64,000 nt of DNA from Rhizobium leguminosarum (lineage in GTDB: Bacteria; Pseudomonadota; Alphaproteobacteria; Rhizobiales; Rhizobiaceae). The translations under genes and the position numbers were made by a program. Under the pieces are notes generated by a model. The model had not been told where the DNA came from and searched no databases. It saw only the letters and a program-made list of their open reading frames with translations. Below, in pieces: positions 8,846 to 15,695 of the stretch. Numbering within the stretch: position 1 is the stretch's first letter; each line of letters starts with the position of its first letter. The stretch spans positions 151,228 through 215,227 of the forward strand of contig NZ_LWBS01000428.1 in the NCBI RefSeq assembly GCF_001652265.1. The letters are read 5' to 3'.

Positions 8846-9709
8846 TCAAATCGCAATCTTTTCCGCAACGTCGAAAAAGGTCTCGCGGACTTTCTGCGAA
8901 ACGCTGCCCGGATGACCGTTGGCAATGGCCTGGCCATCGACGGAAACGACCGGAAAACAAATGCTTGTGGCAGCAGTGAGGAAGACCTCGCGGGCCGCGA
9001 GCATCTCCGAAACGGAGAAGTTCCGCTCGGCGATCGTCAACCCCAGCTTGGCACCGACATCCATCAGAGTGGTGCGGGTAATGCCGCGCAGAATGCCGTG
9101 TTCGGCCGGGCGCGTGACCAGCGTACCGTCCGGATCGACGATCCAGACATTGGTCGCCGCCCCTTCCTTCACCATGCCGTCTTCGTCGACATAGATCGCT
9201 TCCTGGGCGCCGGCCTCCTTGGCCTGCTGGCGGGCCATGGCATTCGGCAGAAGGCCGATGGACTTGATGTCGACGCGGTCCCAGCGGTTGTCGACAAGGG
9301 TAATCGCCTTGATGCCGTTGGCGTTCTTGGCGGCAATGATCCTGGCATCTGTGCTCTTGGCGGTGATGACAAGCGAGGGCGGCGTTCCCTCGGCCGGAAA
9401 GACGTGATCGCGGCGGGCGACGCCGCGCGTCACCTGCATGTAGAAAAGCCCGTTGCGGACATGGTTGCGGCGCAGCGTCTCGCGAATGACCTGCGTCAGC
9501 GCCGCCCGGCCCATCGGCCAGGCGATGCGCAACTCACCAAGCGAACGGTCGAGACGGTTCAGATGGCGTGTGAGGTCGACGATATAGCCGTGGCGCACCT
9601 CGCAGACCTCGTAGACGCCATCGGCAAATTGGTAGCCGCGATCCTCGATATGCACGCTGGCATCGGAATGCTTGACGTAACGGCCATTCACATAGGCAAT
9701 TCTCGGCAT
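8846..9709 (-). CDS. dat: D-amino-acid aminotransferase (PLP fold type IV)
   Basis: A 287-residue class IV aminotransferase that interconverts D-alanine and D-glutamate with their 2-oxo acids, feeding peptidoglycan precursors. The N-terminal YVNGRYV and RGYQFADGVYEV, the PLP lysine in DIKSIGLLPNAMA (about residue 149) and the EGAATNVWIV segment fit D-alanine aminotransferases better than branched-chain enzymes. It lies between ntrX (63 bp downstream of the ntrX stop) and hfq on the same strand. Substrate preference is inferred from family resemblance. Confidence 0.85.
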   Translation of the reverse strand: MPRIAYVNGRYVKHSDASVHIEDRGYQFADGVYEVCEVRHGYIVDLTRHLNRLDRSLGELRIAWPMGRAALTQVIRETLRRNHVRNGLFYMQVTRGVARRDHVFPAEGTPPSLVITAKSTDARIIAAKNANGIKAITLVDNRWDRVDIKSIGLLPNAMARQQAKEAGAQEAIYVDEDGMVKEGAATNVWIVDPDGTLVTRPAEHGILRGITRTTLMDVGAKLGLTIAERNFSVSEMLAAREVFLTAATSICFPVVSVDGQAIANGHPGSVSQKVRETFFDVAEKIAI

Positions 9710-9772
9710 GGGAAACCTGGTCTTCCGGAAAGCAATATGGGCGCGGCGCAGCGTCGGCCGCGCCGGAAACGA

Positions 9773-11137
9773 TCAGACGCCGAGCGACTTCAGCTTGCGG
9801 TGCAGCGCCGAACGCTCCATGCCGACAAATTCCGCGGTGCGCGAGATATTGCCGCCGAAGCGGTTGATCTGGGCGACCAGATAATCCTTCTCGAACATCT
9901 CGCGGGCTTCGCGCAGCGGCAACGTCATGATGTGATAGTCGTTCTTGGCGGAAACCTTCGGCAGCATGTCGCCGAGATCGGTCGGCAGCATGTCGGCGGT
10001 GATTGGCGCATCCGGGCCGTCGGTGCGGGCAAGGATCATCAGCCGCTCGATGTTGTTGCGCAGCTGGCGGATGTTGCCGGGCCAATCATGCGCCTGCAGC
10101 ACCGCCATGGCGTCGTCGCCGATGCGGCGTGGACGGATGCCGGCCTGCTCGGATATCTGACGCATCAGCTGGTCGACGAGGAAGGGAATGTCCTCGCGTC
10201 GCTCGGCAAGGGCCGGCACACGCACCGGAACGACGGCGAGGCGATGATAGAGATCCTCGCGGAACCAGCCCTCGGCGATGCGGCTCTCGAGGTTATAGGC
10301 GGTCGAAGAAATGATACGGACATCGACCTTGACGCGCTTGGAACCGCCGACGCGCTCGAACTGCTGATCGACCAGCACGCGCAGGATCTTGTTCTGCGTC
10401 TCGCGCGGCATTTCGCCGACTTCGTCGAGATAGAGGATGCCGCGATGGGCTTCCTCGAGCGCGCCGATCTTGCGTGCCTGGCCGGGCGTGCCCTCGGTGC
10501 CGAAGAGCGCCACCTCCATGCGGTCGGGCGTGATGTTGGCGGCGTTGATCGCAACGAAGGGGCCGTTGGCGCGGGCCGACTTCTTGTGGATCATCCGTGC
10601 CACCAATTCCTTGCCGGAGCCCGAGGCGCCGAGGATCATGATGCGGCTATTGGTCGGCGAAACCTTCTCGATCGTCTGGCGCAGCTGCGAAACGGCCACC
10701 GAGGTACCGATCAGCTCCAGCGCGTCACCGGTGCGGCGCTTCAGGTCGGAAACCTCGCGCTTCAGTTTGGAATTCTCCAGCGCCCGTTCGGCGATCAGGA
10801 TCAGCCGGTCGGCCTTGAAGGGCTTTTCGATGAAATCGAAGGCGCCGCGCTTGATCGCCGAGACAGCGGTCTCAATGTTGCCATGGCCTGATATCATCAC
10901 GACGGGCAGTTCCGGATGGCGGGTCTTGATCTCGTCGAGCAGCGACAGGCCATCGAGCTTGCTGCCCTGCATCCAGATATCGAGGAAGATCAACCGCGGC
11001 ACCCGATCGGAAATCGCCGCCAGCGCGCTGTCGCTGTCATGGGCCGTGCGCGTCTCGTGTCCCTCGTCGGAGAGAATCCCGGAAACAATCTCGCGAATAT
11101 CGTGTTCATCGTCGACGACGAGAATATCAGAGGCCAT
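9773..11137 (-). CDS. ntrX: Nitrogen/redox response regulator NtrX
   Basis: NtrC-family response regulator paired with NtrY. An N-terminal receiver domain (acidic pocket DDE, phospho-acceptor D53), an AAA+ domain with Walker A GASGSGKE (170-177) and Walker B (about 235-240), and a C-terminal Fis-type helix-turn-helix ending in SALHRKLKSLGV. The segment that should contain the sigma-54-contacting GAFTGA loop reads GTEGTPGQAR (213-222), so contact with sigma-54 through that loop is doubtful. The ATG with AAGGAAAG upstream overlaps the ntrY stop by 11 bp, indicating translational coupling. Confidence 0.95.
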   Translation of the reverse strand: MASDILVVDDEHDIREIVSGILSDEGHETRTAHDSDSALAAISDRVPRLIFLDIWMQGSKLDGLSLLDEIKTRHPELPVVMISGHGNIETAVSAIKRGAFDFIEKPFKADRLILIAERALENSKLKREVSDLKRRTGDALELIGTSVAVSQLRQTIEKVSPTNSRIMILGASGSGKELVARMIHKKSARANGPFVAINAANITPDRMEVALFGTEGTPGQARKIGALEEAHRGILYLDEVGEMPRETQNKILRVLVDQQFERVGGSKRVKVDVRIISSTAYNLESRIAEGWFREDLYHRLAVVPVRVPALAERREDIPFLVDQLMRQISEQAGIRPRRIGDDAMAVLQAHDWPGNIRQLRNNIERLMILARTDGPDAPITADMLPTDLGDMLPKVSAKNDYHIMTLPLREAREMFEKDYLVAQINRFGGNISRTAEFVGMERSALHRKLKSLGV

Positions 11138-13397
11138 AAACGCTTTCCTTGTCATTGGCTGCGGGAGCAGCAGGCGTCGGATCCAGGCGTGGCAGATGCA
11201 CGCGAATCATGGCCCCTCTTCCCCGGTCAAAATCTGCGGGCGCATCATGCAGCTCGAGCTGCCCGCCATGTTCCTCGATGATCTTCTTGACGATGGCGAG
11301 GCCGAGGCCGGTGCCCTTCTCGCGCATCGTCATATAGGGTTCCAGAATGCTGTGGCGGTTCTCCACCGGCAGGCCGCGGCCATTGTCGATCACGTCGACG
11401 GTGAAGCGGTCGCGACTGGTATCGAGACGCGCGCGAACGAGAACCTTGCGTTCATCCCGCTCGTCACTCGGGACGGCCTCGATCGATTCGACGGCATTCT
11501 TGATGAGATTTCCGAAGGCCTGGCCGAGCATGCGGCTATCGAACAGGCCCTCCAGCGGCTGGTCGCCGAAATCTTGCTCGAAGGTGACGTGATGGTTGCC
11601 CATCTCGCGCAGGAAGATCGCGTCGCGCAGAATATTGCGCAGGTCGCTCGGCTCCTTGGTCGGCTTCGGCATGCGGGCAAAGGCGGAGAATTCGTCGACC
11701 ATGCGGCCGATATCGCCGACCTGGCGGATGATCGTATCCGTGCACTGGTCGAAGACGGCCCGGTCATCCGGGTCGATCTGCTTGCCGTAGCGGCGCTGGA
11801 TGCGCTCGGCGGACAGCTGGATCGGCGTCAGCGGGTTCTTGATCTCATGAGCGATGCGCCTTGCCACGTCGCCCCAGGCGGTCGAGCGCTGAGCGATGAC
11901 GAGATCGGTGATGTCGTCGAGCGTGATCACGTAGGATTCGCTCATGTCGCGCACCTCCTCGCGGGTCACCTGCACGCTCAGCGTCCTGACAGTGCCGCCG
12001 CGTACCAGCGCGATCTGCTTGCGGAAATCGCCGCGATGACGCACCGCAGCCTCGGTCAGCACGTGATCGACCTCAGGCGCGATATCGACCAACTGCTTTC
12101 CGAGCATCTCGTCTGCGGACAGCGACATCAGCGTCTCGGCCGAGCTATTGACGATGGCGATGCGGCGGTCCTGCTCGACGCCGATGACGGCGGCGGTGAC
12201 ACCCGACAGCACCGCCTCGATGAAGCGGCGGCGGTCGTCGACCTCGTCCTTGGCCTCGAGGATCTCGTCGCGCTGGGTGCGGATTTCCGAGATCATCTTG
12301 TTGAAGGTGCGCGACAGATTGGCGACGTCGCCGTCGACGGCATGCACCGGCACGACGATGTCCATATTGCCGGATGCGACGCTGTCGGCCGCGGTGATCA
12401 GCAGGCGGATCGGCCGGACGATGCGGTCGGCGACCGCGATTGCGGTCCAGATCGCCGCCAGCAGTACGATTAGCGCGAAGCCAATATAGAGCACGGCGAA
12501 GGCGACCTGCAGCGAGAAGCGATTGGCCTCCATCGAGCGGTATTCGGTGGCGTTCTCCTCCATCATGCGCATGGCGCCCATGACCTTGGGATCGACGGCG
12601 CGCACCGTGTAAAGGAAGGTGCCCTGGATGGCATCGAGCTTGATAATGGCGCCGACGAGGTTGGTGACGCCCGGCGGGATCAGCGTCGGCTGGCCGGCAG
12701 CCGCCTTTTCCAGCGCATCCTGCGGAATGGCCGGCAGCGGCTTTTCAGTGGCGATATCGGCCTGGACGATCACCGAGCCGTCGCGCTCGACGAGGAAGGC
12801 GCCGAGCAGGCCGCGGCCCCTCGCCTGGCGGGTCATCAGGTCGGCAAAGCCGGTTCTGTCGAGGCTGTAGAGCGCGCGGTTGCGCTCCAGGTCGTTGGCC
12901 ATGGAGACCGTCTGCCCCTGCAAATAGCTGGCATTCTCCATCATGTAGGCCTGGCCGATATTGCGCGACGAGCTGACGATCGACTGGGTGCGCAAGGCAA
13001 ACCAGCGGTCGAGACCGGCATTTAGCGTGATGCTGGCGAAGATGGCGACGAGGATCGCCGGCGTGATCGCGACGATCGAAAAGAGCACCACGATGCGGAT
13101 ATGCAGGCGGGCTGCCGCACGGCCGCGGGTACGGGCTTTCAGCAGCCTTGCCACTTCGCGGCCGATCAAGGCGAGCAGCGTCAGGACAAAGAAGGAATTG
13201 ACGATCACCGAGGTGATGACGACATGCGACGTCGGGGCGATCGGCGTCAGGCCGAGCAGCACGAAAAGTGTCGCCGTGGCGCAGAGAAGCGCGCCGCCGG
13301 CGAGCACGAGGCCGGGCACGGCAAAAAGGGCGCGGCGATCGGTCACCGTCGTCACCGTCTCGCCCGCCGCCGCCGGCGATACCCCATCCTGCGTCAT
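11127..13397 (-). CDS. ntrY: Sensor histidine kinase NtrY
   Basis: A membrane sensor of about 756 residues. Three hydrophobic helices fill the first 130 residues. An extracytoplasmic region follows, closed by a fourth helix (FAVLYIGFALIVLLAAIWTA) that leads into a HAMP domain (DRIVRPIRLL), a PAS domain (AIVNSSAETLMSLSADE), the dimerisation helix with phospho-acceptor HEIKNP, and an ATPase domain with DNGRGLP and GTGLGLAIV. Start chosen at the ATG giving MTQDGVS; an upstream in-frame ATG adds 17 basic residues. With NtrX it controls nitrogen and redox responses. It usually follows ntrC directly, but here an island intervenes. Confidence 0.94.
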   Translation of the reverse strand: MTQDGVSPAAAGETVTTVTDRRALFAVPGLVLAGGALLCATATLFVLLGLTPIAPTSHVVITSVIVNSFFVLTLLALIGREVARLLKARTRGRAAARLHIRIVVLFSIVAITPAILVAIFASITLNAGLDRWFALRTQSIVSSSRNIGQAYMMENASYLQGQTVSMANDLERNRALYSLDRTGFADLMTRQARGRGLLGAFLVERDGSVIVQADIATEKPLPAIPQDALEKAAAGQPTLIPPGVTNLVGAIIKLDAIQGTFLYTVRAVDPKVMGAMRMMEENATEYRSMEANRFSLQVAFAVLYIGFALIVLLAAIWTAIAVADRIVRPIRLLITAADSVASGNMDIVVPVHAVDGDVANLSRTFNKMISEIRTQRDEILEAKDEVDDRRRFIEAVLSGVTAAVIGVEQDRRIAIVNSSAETLMSLSADEMLGKQLVDIAPEVDHVLTEAAVRHRGDFRKQIALVRGGTVRTLSVQVTREEVRDMSESYVITLDDITDLVIAQRSTAWGDVARRIAHEIKNPLTPIQLSAERIQRRYGKQIDPDDRAVFDQCTDTIIRQVGDIGRMVDEFSAFARMPKPTKEPSDLRNILRDAIFLREMGNHHVTFEQDFGDQPLEGLFDSRMLGQAFGNLIKNAVESIEAVPSDERDERKVLVRARLDTSRDRFTVDVIDNGRGLPVENRHSILEPYMTMREKGTGLGLAIVKKIIEEHGGQLELHDAPADFDRGRGAMIRVHLPRLDPTPAAPAANDKESVYGL

Positions 13398-13905
13398 TCG
13401 GCCTCTCTTCAGACGGCACCTGCCGCCTCGCCATCCGATCGAAACCAAGGAAACGCCGGCTTAAAGAAGCCAGCGTTGCAACGACTCGATCGGGAGCGAA
13501 TGTCTAAACCCTTGCGTGACCTTTAAGCAACGCATTGTGGCGAAAATGCAACGCATCTCGTCACATTGTCAAGCCGCGCTGACCTCGTCCGCCGCGATGA
13601 GCGCGTTCAGTTCGAAGGCCCGGTTCGGCAAGCCCCCGATCCGTAACCTACGGGCGAAACCGCCGATAGGCAGGCACCAATGTCCGGGCGAAAGCCGCCC
13701 AGAAATACCGACAGCGTGAAAGGCGACATCCGTCCTGACGCGATATCATCTCCGAGACTTCCATTTCGCTCGATAGAACTCGGCAGGGTCGCGTATTTTA
13801 CTGTAACCTACTTCAAGAACGCGGCTGTGAGGGATAGTTATCTTGATCGAAGATCGGGGACACGCACGGTTAGATGAACGGCGATAAGCTGCGAGGGTGA
13901 CGAAA
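13398..13905. other. Intergenic region at left border of the sulfatase island
   Basis: About 500 bp between divergent ntrY and the FGE gene without a convincing ORF; the short plus-strand frames here lack codon bias and recognisable motifs. It must contain the ntrYX promoter on the minus strand and the FGE promoter on the plus strand. No tRNA, integrase or long terminal repeat marks the island edge. The only clear signal is the TTACTGTAA dyad near 13800. The sequence CCGTAACCTACGG at 13641-13653 is a weaker palindrome of related base composition. Confidence 0.5.
13798..13806 (+). promoter_or_regulatory. Candidate operator TTACTGTAA upstream of FGE gene
   Basis: A perfect 9-bp dyad TTACTGTAA, 107 bp before the FGE ATG (measured from the T of TACTGTA at 13799). 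The same core TACTGTA recurs upstream of the next two island genes at 15058 and 15602. Proposed as one of three sites for a common regulator; no regulator gene is in the island. Confidence 0.35.
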
Positions 13906-14859
13906 ATGATGTCTGACCGGCGCGCGGTGGACGACGCGGGATTTCAGGGTCTGGTCTGGGTAGCCGGCCGCACCTTCACCATGGGATCGAACGAGCATTA
14001 TGTGGAGGAGGCCCCCGCCCATCCGGTGACGGTCGACGGCTTCTGGATCGACGCCACCCCTGTCACCAACCGGCAGTTCGCCTCATTCGTCAACGCCACC
14101 GGACATGTGACCGTCGCCGAAAGGGCTCCCCGTGCCGAGGACTATCCTGGAGCGCTTCCCAAAATGCTGCGAGCCGGATCTCTGGTGTTCACCCCGCCGA
14201 AAGCCGTCGTCGGCCCCGACATTGCCCAGTGGTGGTCGTTCAAGTTCGGCGCAGACTGGCGACACCCTTACGGCGGTCGCACCGACATCCGCGGCAAGCT
14301 CGATCATCCGGTCGTTCATATCGCCTATAGAGACGCCAAGGCCTATGCGGCTTGGGCGGGAAAAGATCTGCCGACCGAGGCAGAGTGGGAGCTGGCTGCG
14401 CGCGGCGGCCTTGATGAAGCGGAATTTGCCTGGGGCGACGCGTTGAACCCCGAAGGAAAGCTCATGGCCAATACCTGGCAGGGTACCTTCCCTACGCTGA
14501 GCACAAAGCCAGCCGGTGCGGACAGAACGTCCCCCGTCGGATCCTTTCCATCAAACGGCTACGGCATCTACGACATGATCGGCAATGTCTGGGAATGGAC
14601 CTCTGACTTCTGGTCGACACGCCATCCCGAGCCTGCCAGCCATTCATGCTGCATCCCCAGCAATCCCCGCGGAGGCGACGCCGACGCCAGCTACGATCCG
14701 CGGCTGCCTGACATTAGGATCCCGCGGCGCGTCCTCAAGGGCGGATCCCACCTTTGCGCGCCGAACTACTGCAGGCGCTATCGTCCCGCCGCCAGACATG
14801 CCGAGCCTGAGGACACGTCCACAAGTCATGTCGGCTTCAGATGTGTCAAGCGCGCGTGA
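13906..14859 (+). CDS. Formylglycine-generating enzyme (sulfatase maturase, SUMF1/FGE family)
   Basis: Oxidises the CxPxR cysteine of type I sulfatases to formylglycine. The protein (about 317 residues) is all FGE fold: N-terminal VWVAGRTFTMGS and HPVTVDGFWIDATPVTNRQFASFV, the central LPTEAEWELAARGG, then DMIGNVWEW. Near the C-terminus is GGSHLC-x4-C-RRYRPAAR, holding the two catalytic copper-binding cysteines, 5 residues apart (about C284 and C289). It ends with HVGFRCV. These residues separate true FGEs from other members of the domain family. GAGGG lies 8 bases before the chosen ATG; a GTG 9 bp upstream is an alternative. A plausible substrate sulfatase is encoded 0.8 kb downstream. Confidence 0.9.
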   Translation: MMSDRRAVDDAGFQGLVWVAGRTFTMGSNEHYVEEAPAHPVTVDGFWIDATPVTNRQFASFVNATGHVTVAERAPRAEDYPGALPKMLRAGSLVFTPPKAVVGPDIAQWWSFKFGADWRHPYGGRTDIRGKLDHPVVHIAYRDAKAYAAWAGKDLPTEAEWELAARGGLDEAEFAWGDALNPEGKLMANTWQGTFPTLSTKPAGADRTSPVGSFPSNGYGIYDMIGNVWEWTSDFWSTRHPEPASHSCCIPSNPRGGDADASYDPRLPDIRIPRRVLKGGSHLCAPNYCRRYRPAARHAEPEDTSTSHVGFRCVKRA

Positions 14860-15146
14860 GGCGGCGTCATGGCCACATGTCACGCGTCGGCGGAATGAGC
14901 CACCGATTGTGACAAGACCTTTCATGACGTGTCCTTCGTGGTCCGTAGGTTATCGACGTACTCCCGTCGATTGCGATTAGCGACGGCAGCGCGAAACTGG
15001 AGTTCATGCCTGTCGGACATGCTTTGAACGGCGAATTCCGATTTCGTTCCCGTTCCTTACTGTAAACTAGGTTGCTTCCACCCTATTCTGGATCATCATG
15101 CACCACTTATAATGCGACTTGCGGAGGCCGCCCGGAGGTAGGATGG
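14860..15146. other. Intergenic region between FGE gene and small ORF
   Basis: No gene is apparent. The second TACTGTA dyad lies at its right part (15057-15065). A TATAAT hexamer is present at 15108-15113, 34 bases before the next start codon, but no convincing -35 partner stands at the usual distance. Confidence 0.4.
15057..15065 (+). promoter_or_regulatory. Candidate operator TTACTGTAA upstream of small ORF
   Basis: A perfect TTACTGTAA dyad identical to the one at 13798, with TACTGTA beginning 89 bp before the ATG at 15147. Matching bases extend to TTACTGTAA-x-CTA at both sites. Confidence 0.35.
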
Positions 15147-15419
15147 ATGGATTACGACACACGGTTCGCCAAGCGCATCTTTCCAGCCAACGCCAGAACC
15201 ATCGATTCACTGGCCGCCCGTGACGATACCTTCCGCGAGTTCTGTGCCGACTTCTCCATTGCAGATGAACTGAGGAGAAAATGGGAAACATCCTCCGCCG
15301 CAGAGCGAAATGAGCGCCAAGCGGAATGCCTCGAACTCGTGGAGACGCTGCGCAACGAGATCGAAGCCGCTCTGGAAAGTGCCAGTGTGATCGTGATCAA
15401 GCTTCTCCCTCGCCGTTGA
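15147..15419 (+). CDS. Small soluble protein of unknown function in sulfatase island
   Basis: A 90-residue protein beginning MDYDTRFAKRIFPANARTID. The ATG has a strong GGAGG 8 bases upstream, which favours it over the in-frame start at 15072. It is charged and predicted mostly helical (FREFCADFSIADELRRKW, then an acidic helix RQAECLELVETLRNEIEAAL). It has no signal peptide or membrane segment, and two cysteines. I do not recognise the family. It sits between maturase and sulfatase, and each unit has its own upstream region with the same dyad, so coregulation is plausible. Confidence 0.6.
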   Translation: MDYDTRFAKRIFPANARTIDSLAARDDTFREFCADFSIADELRRKWETSSAAERNERQAECLELVETLRNEIEAALESASVIVIKLLPRR

Positions 15420-15695
15420 GGATCAGACTCCGGCGCCAAAGATATTCGCTCGAATAGAGGTTTGCGCGTATCATACGGCAATATCTGCCAATCCGGCGCA
15501 GCGGCAGCGGGACGATCACTCGTTCGGCCGTTGCCCGGGAAATCAGGTCCGCAACACGGTCTCCAATGTGACTGTCGGAGCGACCGCGGATCAACAGTGC
15601 ATACTGTATGTTACTGGCGCGCTCGCGGTACTTGCCCTACCCTCCCCGAATAAAACGGTCCACATCAAGCGGGATCGATTGCCGGGGGAATCGAG
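15420..15695. other. Sulfatase upstream region
   Basis: About 275 bp with no supported gene; a short minus-strand frame (15397-15594) lacks a credible ribosome binding site and overlaps the small ORF. It contains the third dyad (15595-15616) and ends in a good ribosome binding site (GGGGGAA, 8 bases before the sulfatase ATG). Confidence 0.4.
15595..15616 (+). promoter_or_regulatory. Candidate operator: extended dyad around TACTGTA upstream of sulfatase
   Basis: CATACTGTATG (15600-15610) is an 11-bp perfect palindrome centred on TACTGTA. It is flanked by CAGT (15595-15598) and its complement ACTG (15613-15616), giving a longer interrupted dyad. TACTGTA starts 94 bp before the sulfatase ATG, close to the spacing at the two sister sites. 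Confidence 0.4.

Noticed and set aside
8840..12473. Two frames of about 680 residues antisense to dat, ntrX and ntrY
   Set aside because: Shadows of real minus-strand genes with recognised domains.
15397..15594. 65-residue minus-strand frame before the sulfatase
   Set aside because: No ribosome binding site, overlaps the small ORF, and no recognisable family.
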